Shown here in pieces: positions 49,301 through 56,290 of a stretch of 64,000 nucleotides of DNA. Positions within the stretch are counted from its first letter, which is position 1; each line of letters begins with the position of its first letter. A program made the position numbers and the translations under genes. The stretch comes from Bostrychus sinensis (lineage: Eukaryota; Chordata; Actinopteri; Gobiiformes; Eleotridae), in NCBI GenBank assembly GCA_020698575.1, contig CM036256.1, positions 18,181,908-18,245,907 on the forward strand, in the 5' to 3' direction. Under the pieces are notes generated by a model. It was given only the letters and a program-made list of their open reading frames with translations, did no database searches and was not told the origin of the DNA.

Positions 49301-49957
49301 ACTGAAAAAGAAAATATGCACACTTTTTAGGAATACTGACATGAGATAACATTGTAGCATAAGGCAAGCCACATAATACTACTAGGTATTATAAGTTGAT
49401 TTTAGTTTATTGAGATCCCCACTGAAACACAATTAGATTCTATTCAGTCTGACCCTGACTAGAACTTTTATCCCTAATTCCTATTTTTACAGAAGTTGTT
49501 TGTGTAAATGAGCTGGCCGTGAGCTTTCATAATCCAGCCACAAGCCAATGTATTTAATGTGCTGAATTAATAGAGAGGGTTGCGTTAGAAAAGGAATCTG
49601 ATCTAAAACTTAAGCCAAATCAATATGTAAGGAACCTAAAAGGTAGATGATTAGCTTCACCTGAAGGGAAAAAGAAGCTTTTACTATGACCATATCACTA
49701 ATTTTTTTACTTAGCATTTGATGAGTAAAACAATATTTTGAAACCAAACAGGTTGAACATTAAACTATGATGAATATCCCCTGGCCCCCTTTCAGTCCCC
49801 ATCCCACCAGTTTGAAAGAAAAGGATTGACTTACTGCAGGTCTCCTCTGCCTCATCTGAGCCGTCAGGACATTCCACTTCCCCATCACATCGCCACCGTC
49901 CTGGGACACACTGGCCATTGAAGCAGGCAAACTCCGCCGGGGCACACGTCTTCCTGG
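16004..49957 (-). CDS. lrp8: Low-density lipoprotein receptor-related protein 8 (ApoER2), 5' end beyond window
   Basis: Sixteen exons on the minus strand join in phase to about 925 residues. LRP8 is a type I membrane receptor for Reelin and ApoE; Reelin binding triggers Dab1 phosphorylation through the tail NPxY motif. Order seen, N to C: seven LDLa repeats, EGF-A, EGF-B, a YWTD propeller, EGF-C, a Ser/Thr/Pro-rich O-glycosylation domain, one membrane helix, and a tail with KSMNFDNPVYRKTT. LRP8 rather than VLDLR or LDLR is supported by NNRVFWCD and KIYS in the propeller, HSPKYTCACPD with LGPDM in EGF-C, and NPVYRKTT plus IHIGRT in the tail. The signal peptide and first LDLa repeat were searched for up to 64000 and not found. 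Confidence 0.93.
16345..17189 (-). other. lrp8: lrp8 intron between tail and membrane exons
   Basis: Noncoding, 845 bases. Contains a (GT)n microsatellite at 16501-16523; nothing else is recognised. Confidence 0.7.
16501..16523. repeat. (GT)n microsatellite
   Basis: About eleven uninterrupted GT units within the last lrp8 intron. Confidence 0.95.
17190..17258 (-). CDS. lrp8: lrp8 exon: juxtamembrane and start of membrane helix
   Basis: A 69-base exon, acceptor ctctctccag and donor gtaagt. Encodes GSEHFLLGENLTVAVLGVVI, comparable to the human LRP8 segment VTAAVIGIIVPIVV. The phase joins exactly to both neighbours. Confidence 0.88.
17259..19446 (-). other. lrp8: lrp8 intron with ATT microsatellite and hAT-like repeats
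   Basis: No exon is recognised in 2188 bases. An (ATT)n array lies at 17944-17970, flanked by gtgcgacc-containing repeat sequence (17900-18035). Two partially similar blocks at 18840-18945 and 19040-19135 end in gttaatttcagccctg and gtaaatttgagccctg, in the same orientation, and resemble hAT-type repeat ends known from fish. Confidence 0.55.
17944..17970. repeat. (ATT)n microsatellite
   Basis: Nine consecutive ATT units inside the gtgcgacc-type repeat. Confidence 0.95.
19447..19728 (-). CDS. lrp8: lrp8 exon: O-glycosylation domain
   Basis: A 282-base exon (94 codons), phase 1 on both sides, acceptor ctggtcag and donor gtaagt. The product is rich in Ser, Thr, Pro and Ala (VTPPPPTPPTPGSTAGSG; HLTTAPSTALESLTP; MVMSTTTAGDSS) with no Cys, as expected for the clustered O-linked sugar stalk between EGF-C and the membrane. 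In mammals the equivalent exon is alternatively spliced; the symmetric phase here allows skipping without frameshift. Confidence 0.9.
19729..20359 (-). other. lrp8: lrp8 intron
   Basis: 631 bases, AT-rich; no exon or named repeat is recognised. Confidence 0.6.
20360..20512 (-). CDS. lrp8: lrp8 exon: EGF-C
   Basis: A 153-base exon encoding the third EGF module with six cysteines (DSCNLGSVANGGCEYLC, then KYTCACPDGQDLGPDMRGC). This is diagnostic for LRP8: the human protein has GGCEYLCLPAPQISSHSPKY and LGPDMKRC at the same place. Confidence 0.95.
20513..21068 (-). other. lrp8: lrp8 intron
   Basis: 556 bases, AT-rich; no exon or repeat is recognised. Confidence 0.6.
21069..21210 (-). CDS. lrp8: lrp8 exon: last YWTD blade
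   Basis: A 142-base exon starting in phase 0. Encodes DRIYWTDRDRAAVFMANRL and LAENLNDPHDIVVFH, the closing blade of the six-bladed propeller that packs against EGF-C. Acceptor tgtctttcag, donor gtgtgt. Confidence 0.93.
21211..22667 (-). other. lrp8: lrp8 intron carrying a Tc1-like remnant
   Basis: 1457 bases, with no additional exon recognised. A Tc1-like deletion derivative occupies about 21325-21750. Confidence 0.65.
21325..21750. mobile_element. Tc1-like transposon remnant, type A copy 1
   Basis: Left end actgatcaggcataacattg and right end ggtcacaatgttatgcc form terminal inverted repeats about 425 bases apart. Between them are short pieces resembling the transposase gene of a fish Tc1-like element (tagcccgtctgttggatc; ttttggcgatgctctgacct; ggctcttgtcaaactcgctc). 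No transposase frame survives. Other copies are near 24440, 38840 and 45473. Confidence 0.7.
22668..22807 (-). CDS. lrp8: lrp8 exon: YWTD blade
   Basis: A 140-base exon encoding VVNRRLYWVDSKLHHISSVD and LGHPYALAVFE. Acceptor cctcag, donor gtttgt. It ends in phase 0, matching the next exon. Confidence 0.93.
22808..23162 (-). other. lrp8: lrp8 intron
   Basis: 355 bases, AT-rich; nothing recognised. Confidence 0.6.
23163..23281 (-). CDS. lrp8: lrp8 exon: YWTD blade
   Basis: A 119-base exon encoding FMYWSDWGTRAKIEKAGMNG and VADNIEWPNGITL, close to the human LRP8 blade. Acceptor gtttcag, donor gtaagg. Confidence 0.94.
23282..23969 (-). other. lrp8: lrp8 intron
   Basis: 688 bases. No exon is recognised; it contains short AT-rich simple sequence (tatatatata near 23382). 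Confidence 0.6.
23970..24197 (-). CDS. lrp8: lrp8 exon: YWTD blade
   Basis: A 228-base exon encoding AFIHEASDPSQQVPLVDSLL, then LYWTDSGDKSISVASVDG and LSEPRAIALDPHHG. Acceptor tttttctgcag, donor gtacaa. It joins the previous exon within the LRP8-specific KIYS sequence. Confidence 0.94.
24198..25880 (-). other. lrp8: lrp8 intron with nested MITE and Tc1 remnant
   Basis: 1683 bases without an exon. A MITE at 24323-24687 contains a Tc1-like fragment; the remainder is unremarkable AT-rich sequence. Confidence 0.6.
24323..24687. mobile_element. hAT-like MITE containing a Tc1-like fragment
   Basis: Left end aggcctgcataatgttag and right end caatatattgtgcagcccta match the ends of the MITE at 14472-14863. 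The middle (about 24440-24574) instead resembles Tc1 type A: gataatgttatgatg, gttagaaccagcattaact, then gtggttataatgttatgcct. The simplest reading is a Tc1 fragment inside an older MITE. Confidence 0.5.
25881..26052 (-). CDS. lrp8: lrp8 exon: first YWTD blade
   Basis: A 172-base exon encoding GKSPYLLFTNRHEIRRIDLV and VALDLDVANNRVFWCD. The FWCD variant of the YWTD motif and the following RKIYS separate LRP8 from VLDLR. Acceptor gtttgtttgcag, donor gtaaac. Confidence 0.94.
26053..28405 (-). other. lrp8: lrp8 intron
   Basis: 2353 bases without an exon. Contains a palindromic tatacgtata simple sequence near 26765-26791 and a reversed family C SINE at about 26905-27050. Confidence 0.6.
26905..27050 (-). 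repeat. SINE-like repeat, family C, reversed fragment
   Basis: Contains gttcatgtttatggacagtg, then gagagaacccatggggacat, then caataaccactctgccactg. This matches the reverse strand of a common fish tRNA-derived SINE whose forward copy is at 54985-55255. It is noncoding. Confidence 0.5.
28406..28531 (-). CDS. lrp8: lrp8 exon: EGF-B (calcium-binding type)
   Basis: A 126-base, phase-1 symmetric exon. Encodes DIDECENPNACSQICINYKG with DFKCECYEGYEMD. The DIDEC start and the aromatic in the CxCxxGY segment are typical of calcium-binding EGF modules. Confidence 0.95.
28532..29053 (-). other. lrp8: lrp8 intron largely occupied by a SINE
   Basis: 522 bases; about a third (28860-29040) is a family B SINE that ends roughly a dozen bases from the EGF-A splice donor. 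Confidence 0.65.
28860..29040 (+). repeat. SINE-like repeat, family B, adjacent to splice donor
   Basis: The longest family B copy: cttttcccttccggtgtcac, cacagcaaatcatctgcccc, then aggttttacgccagatgccc. It continues with aggcttgggaccgccacaag and ccttgtggctgat. It lies antisense to lrp8. Confidence 0.65.
29054..29173 (-). CDS. lrp8: lrp8 exon: EGF-A
   Basis: A 120-base, phase-1 symmetric exon with acceptor tttctag and donor gtaatt. Encodes LNECMINNGGCSHVCMDRP and GYECQCPVGYQLLDKKTCG, the first EGF module after the LDLa repeats. Confidence 0.95.
29634..29700. repeat. (AAATA/AATA)n simple repeat
   Basis: Imperfect tandem array of AATAA and AAATA units; a shorter array of the same type lies at about 29810-29831. 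Confidence 0.9.
29985..30100 (-). repeat. tRNA-derived SINE-like repeat, family D copy 2
   Basis: Homologous to the repeat at 430-545 (gaatcaaa block, then tatgtggtacgcactc and aggtgagccactaag). It differs in carrying a perfect 18-bp inverted repeat at 30030-30068. Confidence 0.5.
30332..30433. repeat. Perfect 29-bp inverted repeat (hairpin)
   Basis: Bases 30332-30360 and 30405-30433 are exact reverse complements across all 29 positions, separated by a 44-base loop. Inside the loop, aaactcat and atgagttt add a further short stem. The origin is unknown: a foldback MITE or a hairpin-forming transcript are both possible. Confidence 0.85.
31240..31400 (+). repeat. SINE-like repeat, family A (degraded)
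   Basis: Contains cagatctagactcaa, then aaatgctttatccattcagc with tacaaagc, then aaaatgataaagaatc, in the family A order. Diverged. Confidence 0.45.
31737..31859 (-). CDS. lrp8: lrp8 exon: LDLa repeat before EGF-A
   Basis: A 123-base, phase-1 symmetric exon. Encodes CEGPLKFLCKNGECIDSSKV and CDSHKDCKDRSDE, a full six-cysteine LDLa module with the acidic calcium-binding DxSDE end. By position it is the eighth repeat of an eight-repeat receptor. Confidence 0.93.
32137..32259 (-). CDS. lrp8: lrp8 exon: LDLa repeat
   Basis: A 123-base, phase-1 symmetric exon encoding CRPDEFQCGDGSCIHGTKQC and DCLDHSDESGC. All six cysteines and the calcium-binding acidic residues are present. Donor gtaaat. Confidence 0.93.
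32260..34306 (-). other. lrp8: lrp8 intron
   Basis: 2047 bases without an exon. AT-rich, with a short possible family C tail near 32670-32720 (aaggcccatagttggcaaag). Confidence 0.55.
34307..34696 (-). CDS. lrp8: lrp8 exon: three LDLa repeats
   Basis: A single 390-base, phase-1 symmetric exon encoding three consecutive LDLa modules: CPTGEFMCANRKC...DDDCGDGSDE, CGPNQLRCNSSEC...DPDCSDSSDE, and CTAGEFRCANGEC...DPDCKDKSDE. The three-repeat exon is a family hallmark, corresponding to LDLR exon 4. In mammalian LRP8 the equivalent exon is alternatively spliced. Confidence 0.95.
38840..39292. mobile_element. Tc1-like transposon remnant, type A copy 3
   Basis: Left end acactgatcaggcataact and right end cataatgttatgcctgatta are inverted repeats. 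Internal pieces (ggtccgatccgacagaacag; aatgctggttctgatgg) recall the transposase region. No coding frame survives. A local duplication of catatggggctg lies near 39200-39222. Confidence 0.65.
41575..41660 (+). repeat. SINE-like repeat, family B fragment
   Basis: Contains tgcccttcctgacaaaacac, then tccatttatcagggcatgag, then actggcacaaagggtacact. It lies about 57 bases from the neighbouring LDLa exon donor. Confidence 0.45.
41717..41845 (-). CDS. lrp8: lrp8 exon: LDLa repeat
   Basis: A 129-base, phase-1 symmetric exon, acceptor gtgcccacag and donor gtaaga. Encodes KQTCPPEKFDCGGSTNKC and CDGEKDCENGADEEDC, matching human LRP8 LA3 (KQVCPAEKLSCG, CDGEKDCEGGADE), including the unusual ADE in place of SDE. 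Confidence 0.94.
42546..42780 (+). repeat. SINE-like repeat, family A
   Basis: Order: gcaatggtaaagatattgtg, cccagacttggac, tRNA-like reverse strand (aaatgctctttccacttagc, cacaaa), cttgcaatgataagg, then acagtgatctggatccacac. The minus strand of the central part reads like a tRNA head (tggctCAGTGGATAGAGC type). Confidence 0.6.
45473..45834. mobile_element. Tc1-like transposon remnant, type A copy 4
   Basis: Ends acactgatctagcataacat and ttatgcctgatcagtg are inverted repeats. The interior retains the clearest transposase-derived pieces of the four copies (gccatcacaatttggccctt; tgtggtccgatccaacagac; gagctactgtagcacc). It is internally deleted and noncoding. Confidence 0.7.
45985..46505. mobile_element. 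Tc1-like transposon remnant, type B
   Basis: Left end actatatttccacaagtatt followed by gctcacc, and right end gtgagtgaatattttctgca followed by atatagt, form diverged inverted repeats. The interior contains reverse-strand transposase-derived sequence of another fish Tc1-like lineage (tcttcgctctaattcaaagg; ttctatcgggttgaggtcag; tcatccatgtctttatggcc). It is much shorter than an autonomous element, so internally deleted. Confidence 0.65.
47912..48065 (+). repeat. SINE-like repeat, family B
   Basis: Contains ttcccttctgaggtcaccac, then agcaaatcgtc, then aggtttgggaccggcacaaa, then ccttggcttgtaactcattg. Same order as the other family B copies. Confidence 0.6.
49835..49957 (-). CDS. lrp8: lrp8 exon: most 5' LDLa repeat in window
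   Basis: A 123-base, phase-1 symmetric exon, acceptor tctctgagcag and donor gtaagt. Encodes RKTCAPAEFACFNGQC and CDGEVECPDGSDEAEETC, aligning with the second LDLa repeat of human LRP8 (KKTCADSDFTC, CDGEEECPDGSDE). The reading frame used here is not the longest open frame across the exon. Confidence 0.92.
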
Positions 49958-52011
49958 CTGCTCAGAGAGAACCAGAAAAGAATACCATGAGGCGTGGAAT
50001 TTAAGGCAGAGTAAGAGGCTGATCACTGGACAGAGGAACTAAATTAGATGAAGTGAAACTGGCCCCATTATCTGAATCCAGCCAATTGTCCCCTTAATTG
50101 CATGAGATAAAGCTCATCATCTCAGCCTCTTCAGCACTATCTCCTCTGATATCCTTCACTAATTATCTCCACTTTAGTTATTTTCATGAATTCTTTCCAG
50201 TAGCCACTGTTGTTTGGTTTCCCTCACTTGATCAAAGAAGTCCAAATTCTCCTCTAGATAGATCACAAAGAGATGAAATAGATGATGAAAACAGAACAAT
50301 ACTAGATCATAGGGGTTAAACATTTTACCAAACAAAGCTACCAGGTTAGCGCTTCTGTTAAACACCTGAACCGTAAAATTCAAATGGATCTAGTTTGAGC
50401 ATAAAAAAGTATATAACTCTGAAGTACATCAAAATCAACAAAAATATTTAGTTGTGTATTGTACCTACACACATACAGAGCTGTAGCAGGTAGACCTCGA
50501 GCACTGCTAGACAGAGGTCAGAGAGCCATTCAATTTCCTCAGTGCTGTGCTCCTGGAGGAGCCGCAGTACAGGCTAATAAATCACAGGCTAAAAGGCTCT
50601 GGTTTGGCTGCTGCTGCTACACAGCCACATCACTGTTTAAGCTGGGTACATCTTGACACTGAGGCCTCAAAGTTTGGTGTCATGCATGAACCTTACTGTA
50701 AATCTAAAGCACAGGGCGAAAGGAGATTGAGAAGTTTAGAAAACTGTCTCTTTATTTGGAAACTTATGACTGATATTTTGAAAAGGTATATTTATTATCA
50801 AACTCAACTCAATATTTGTTTTATGTTTTAATATCTCCTACAGAATGTACTGAGTTCCGATGTTAAGCTGCTCTCATTGCTTTTGCAATCACCTGTGTCT
50901 CATTTGTGTATTTTTAGTTCTGTAGTTCCTGCCTGACTCAACACCCAGCAGACATTAAACGACCACAGTTGTGAATGACTCAAAGCCACTCAGCTACTCT
51001 CAAAAAATAATTAAGCATAGATGTCAAATAGAATATTTTGTTCTTGTATGAGAGCTGCATTACCATTCAACTTGTTCCCGTATCAGTACACTCAACGGTG
51101 AAAGTGAATTCTTCCGTTGATGGTGGAGTCACCTTTGACATTATTATATAGTGTTTTACTGCAGTCCAGCAGATAGCGCCCTGGACAATTTGCCAAAAAG
51201 CAGCCCTTGTAATAAAAAGGGTATGTCTCCACTTTTAAATCTTGGTTGAATCCTTCATTTGCAATTATCTGCAGTGTCAAAGCACCAAAGTCAAAGCAAT
51301 AACATTATCCCAGTTCACTGATATAATCATAGTTTATAGTTAATATGTGTTACAGTGGTAAAGGGGTTCAACTGCCCTTGTCTCAATAACAAAAACACTC
51401 TAAAATAGATAGAGACATTTTCTCCTAATTATATTGTGCTTCCGCTTATGTTGTACCTCCATCAACTCAACTCATCAACGCCTTTAATCTTTTTCCAAAC
51501 CCCAGTCTTTTTTCTAAATAAATATGTAGATGTTTATCTGAGATCACAGAAGGATTTTCTAGCTGCACTTAAGTGCCATTTGCGTCCTCATTAGGGGTTG
51601 AAATGTGTGCTTTTGTACAAGGTGAAGACAGATGATTATGGGCCAATGCAGATTGTGACATCCTTTTAACCACCACTCCCTCAAGTGTATAAAGTCATTA
51701 GTGAAGTGCTCCTATGATAAACCACATTTCCTCCAAGTACACACAAGAAAATGTATTTTCAGTGCCATTTATCACTGATGTAGGTGGTGCAGCAGACACC
51801 CTGAGGCGTAACATACACGCTTCAAAGTTTCAAAGAGCAATCTTGGCAACACTGTGATTAGTTTGTCAGAGATTTGTATAGAAGTAAAACATTTTTGAGT
51901 TTCCAAACACATCTGTCTATCATTCCATATAATTATGCAAATCAGTAAAAATGCTGTGCTTTGAGAATAAATATTAAAAGTAACTTGAAGCAGACCTCCA
52001 CCAAGGCATTT

Positions 52012-52230
52012 GTCCTGTTACACAAAGGTAAAGATGGTGCCCACTGCTCAGACCTGGACTCAAAACAGGGATCCTCTGGTTTGGGGGTAAATGCTCTATT
52101 CATTGAGCCACAAATCCCTTATATCCTAACATGGTAAAGAATACACCTGGATCCAGTGATCTGGAAAGTAATCATATTTTTACTGACCCCTTGTGGTTGC
52201 TATTAGTATCACTATATCCCTATTTCCCTA
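52012..52230 (+). repeat. SINE-like repeat, family A
   Basis: The best preserved family A copy: aaaggtaaagatggtgccca, agacctggactcaaaacagg, aaatgctctattcattgagc, cacaaatcccttatatcc, cctggatccagtgatctgga, then actgaccccttgtggttgct. Confidence 0.65.
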
Positions 52231-53587
52231 TAGTTACCTTGGGCCATTACTGATCTGTCTTTATATTATAAAACAGTTATTATAACATTTAAAATGAGTT
52301 TTAAATGTATCTGATAGAAGGATAATGATGTATGTCTGCCAACCAACAGGTCAAAGTAATAACTTGTGGGAGGGGGGACTTGGAGAAACAATGACCTGAG
52401 AATGCTCAATTGGCAGGAGTGTGCAATAAATAAACTTACGAGAATGGTCTGTGGTATATTTGAGTTTAATGTTGGTCATGTTTAATTCCAGGGGTTTGGA
52501 TGTTAAAACTTATTGCCTGTCAGAGAGCTCAAAGTCCTTGCATGTGTCAGAGAAGCCTACGCTGATTTATCTAGCAGTAGCTTCCTACCAATGTGAACTG
52601 AGCTAGGAGGTCTACAGGGGCCATTGTTCGCTTGGCAATAATTACCCCGTCCAGCTCATGCCATCTGCTAAGAATGACTTTCTGTTTTAATTAGGAGAGA
52701 TTTCAAAACAGTGGGCTCGTGGCGGGGTAGTGAGTGTGAGGGTGGGCTGAAGGGGAAAGTGACAGGACGATGTGAAGTTGTCTGATATAAGGCAGAGAAA
52801 GCTACAGAGATTTAGAATGACAGTAATAATAATAGTTTGTGGAAATGGAAAGTGTGGTGCCGAATAAGAACAGGCAACATTATGGGAGATGTCAGAGATA
52901 ATCCTTATGACATATACTGCACATAAAGTAATGTCATATTTCTATAAAGCTTAAATTTTGTCATGAAAAATATGAAAACAACAGGTATTTGTGTTGTGTA
53001 TTTGTGTTGTGTGTGTTGAACATTACAAATGGGATGTGACACAGGCAGATTGCACTGGGAGTTCACCCAGCCGTGTTATTGCTCCAGGAGGAGGAGCAGT
53101 GAAGAGGCAGCACACACCGACTGCTACACCTGCAGCCCCCAGCCTTCTGCTCTGGGCCCATCCCGCCAACATTTCACCCTCCATATTTCTTTGATACCAG
53201 CTTTGTGGGAGTGGATGACAGATCTATACAGCCTGTGTCTCCAATGGCACTATTAAGGAGCCAGATATGAATGTCAGATTCAGAGAGCGTTAGTGACTGC
53301 AGCTCACCCAAATCACTGACATCTAATTTATGCTGCAGCTTTAGGGTAAAATGTGCAGGGAAAGTATCTGGCCTTTTCTTGTATTACGACACACATGACT
53401 AACTTTTATCTCAAGTCTGACCTATACGCTGAAACTGGAAGCTTTCAATAAGACACAGTAAGTGTACCACATCATCATAGGTTAAGACTACTTACCCTGA
53501 CATATTTAGCATGATTTTATTTTAATCTTTAAAAAGGACAGAGAAGGGTTTAGCAGATGGATTATTCTGCCATCTCTTACTTAAGCA

Positions 53588-53765
53588 GTTTTGCGATGGT
53601 AAAGATATAGTGCCCAGATCTGCCTCAAACCAGGGATCTTCTAGTTCAGGTCGCAAATTTCTTATATCTCACAAGAATACACTAAGACATACCTGAATCT
53701 AGACAGTGATCTGAATTTACTGACCCCTTGTGGCTGTAGTTAGTATCCTTGTAGCAGCTGGAACG
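53588..53765 (+). repeat. SINE-like repeat, family A
   Basis: Order as at 52012: gatggtaaagatatagtgcc, cagatctgcctcaaaccagg, then cttatatctcacaagaatac. It ends with agacagtgatctgaatttac and tgaccccttgtggctg. It lies about 1.4 kb from the previous copy. Confidence 0.62.
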
Positions 53766-54984
53766 TTCCTAAATGGTACAGGTTTGTTTTAAAAAATCCT
53801 GGAGTAAGACTGTGATTTTTTTCCAACTATTACTTACTGTTACTATTACTTACTATGTTGCAACAAACCGACCAATAAACTAAGTTGTAATTTGGAAGTC
53901 TGCCCTAGTCACTGCTCTCCACAGTCCCATTTAAGAATCCATTATTTCCTCCGTTCATTGTTTGTTTATAATATAACTTGTGTCTGTTCATCTTTCAAAC
54001 CTGTTGCTTGGGTTTTCCTATAGATTGCACATGCCATCATGATTACAGTGGGACATGACTCCAACAAATGTACTATCTGATCTCACCGACAATATGACCC
54101 TACTCCTTTTGTCTAGTTAATCACCCGCACCATAGAGATTTACTGATGAAGATAAACAAAGAAACTTTGGCTTGAGAGTAACACATTATATCTCACAACT
54201 TCCACTGGTCAAAGTTGAGTGCAAGTAAATGAGTATACACTTGAATACACATAAATGGAGTCTGATCTGAACCCAAGCAGGCATTAAGCAGACAGCCTTC
54301 AGTCATTTGACACACTCTCTAACCCTTAAAGAACTTTTCCCACTATGAGAAATATTAATGGCAGCTCTCTTCATTTGGGGGTCATGCAAAGCTTAATAGG
54401 TAATGCAGTGATAAGCACGTTCTCTCGGGCGTCAGAAGACAAATGGCCTCATTAGCTGGCACTGAACTATGGGAGTGTTGTCAGGGCTGGAAACATAATG
54501 TATCCTGTTGAAATCCACCACCATACAAATGACTAACCCTCCCGAAATTAATGGGATATCACGGTAGCATACAAAATACAGACAACTTGGGACAAGCTGT
54601 TCCTGAAATGGGTTTGCAAATGATTATTGGATTTAATTAAGCTAATTTGAGTATGAATGTGACAGTGTCTATTTTGGTCAAGTTAATTTGTTTTTAATAA
54701 GTCTCAATTATGTTTCTCTGAGAAAAAATTATATCTGGTCCACGCGCTACAGTGTCAGTCAATAAGTAAATCACAGTCTCAGTGTAAGTGGACAGTCCTG
54801 TAACCAACTCAAACAAAATGCCACATAGCACTGCTCTTCAATTCAACCACTTGATGAGTATTGATCGTAAAACGCAGAAAGCCATCACAGAACATTGGCA
54901 CTGAAAACACATTTTCACTACTTGAGTAAGCCTTATGCACTTTGATGTGTTACTACTTGATATAAATTCCAGTTCAGGTTGCAT

Positions 54985-55255
54985 TTTGCCGGTGGCAGAG
55001 TGGTTAGGGCCCCTACCTCTCAGCAAGTAGATCATGGGTTCTATCCTTGGGCCAGCTGAGTTTAGTCTGACAAGCTTCCCTTCCTCCCACTGTCCAAAGA
55101 ATTGATGAATTGGTGATTCAAAAATTGCCCCTAGTAAATGACCTGGAATCATTGCCTGTCTGTGTCATCCCATTGTCCACATTGTACCCCGCCTAAAGCC
55201 CATAGTTGCTGGGACAGGCTCCTGCAACCCACAAGAAATGAATGATGACATGATG
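54985..55255 (+). repeat. tRNA-derived SINE, family C
   Basis: The head has an A-box-like segment (ggcagagtggttagggc) and a B-box-like segment (gggttctatcc), as in an RNA polymerase III promoter. The body ends in gtaccccgcctaaagcccat and gggacaggctcctgcaaccc, which is common in fish SINEs. Confidence 0.6.
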
Positions 55256-55989
55256 CGTAAAAAAATGATTAGGTCAAAATGAATGCATTATTTTGCTTTC
55301 AGCTCGATCGTGTCGTGTTGACCTCCCAGTATTTTTTGTGACATTGCATACTGATTAAAGACATACTGTGCTAATTATAACTCCCCAGCTGCTAAAAGAC
55401 AGTTTCCTTGGCTGCTGTCAGGTCACATTGGTGCAAATACTTTGGTTGCTGTGAGGAGTGGGCAGCCTCCTCTAAAAAAGCTCATCTGTTTCCAAGGAAA
55501 ACTCAGAGAAAGTCATCTTATTTCATGAGCAGGTGGGTTTACACAACTAACCTGAACCACAACATTTAGGAGATTTAGGACAACATAGTTTCAAGTTTTA
55601 ATACTGTATTTTTTTAATAGATTCTTCAACACAATCTTTTTTTAATCAATTAACTAAAAGCACATGGAGAGCACAGAAGTCTGCCAATGCACTAGCTATA
55701 GGGCTGGGTGATATGACTAAAAATCAAAAATATATATATATATTTTTTATTCTCAGCCTATTTACAATTAAATTTTTTTTTTTATTATGATTGCTATGAT
55801 TATTGCATAGCTGTATTTTTATGCTAAATGTCTGCACAAAGGAACAGGAAGGCAGTGTGTGTTACTGTCACAGTGACGTCAGTGAAGACGGACAGGTCAC
55901 TGACAGGTTTTTCTGGGCCCCCTGAAAAGATATAACACTGAGCCCTATCATCACAAACTAAGCTAACCTTATTTTATCATTGTCAGTCA

Positions 55990-56290
55990 TGGGCCCTTGG
56001 TATCATGCTAATCTCCAAAGCTGTACTGGAACTGGAGATCTTCCAGGTCAGAGGAAACTGCTCCATCCTTTGAGCCACAAAGCCCTGACAGCCACAATCT
56101 TTTGTGAAAACGAAATCATAACGAAATCCCTGATCATTTTTTCCTTGCCCAATTACTGACACTTCCTAAGAGTAATAAAATATGGCCATAACCTTTTGAG
56201 TTACAGTATCTAACAGACAAACAAATCAACAAACAAACAAACAAACCAATTCTGTCAAAAACATGACCTTCTTGGCAGAGGTAAGAATTA
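55990..56290 (+). repeat. SINE-like repeat, family A, with tail
   Basis: Contains ggaactggagatcttccag, ctgctccatcctttgagcc with acaaagccc, then the tail: aattactgacacttcctaag, ccataaccttttgagttac, an acaaacaa run, and ccttcttggcagaggtaag. This copy shows best how the tail follows the tRNA-like part. Confidence 0.58.

Larger units (their letters stand above)
41846..49834 (-). other. lrp8: lrp8 intron, 8.0 kb
   Basis: No exon recognised. Contains a family A SINE (42546-42780), two Tc1-like remnants (45473-45834 and 45985-46505), an A tract at 45835-45849 and a family B SINE (47912-48065). Other stretches are unremarkable AT-rich DNA. Confidence 0.6.

Noticed and set aside
49760..50026. An 88-residue minus-strand frame reading PGRRVPRRSLPASM across the last LDLa exon
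   Set aside because: Wrong frame of a genuine exon. The alternative frame gives a full six-cysteine LDLa repeat and matches the phase of the next exon.
53000..53260. A locally GC-rich patch considered as an alternative lrp8 promoter or first exon
   Set aside because: No signal peptide or LDLa coding potential on the minus strand and no phase-compatible donor was found.
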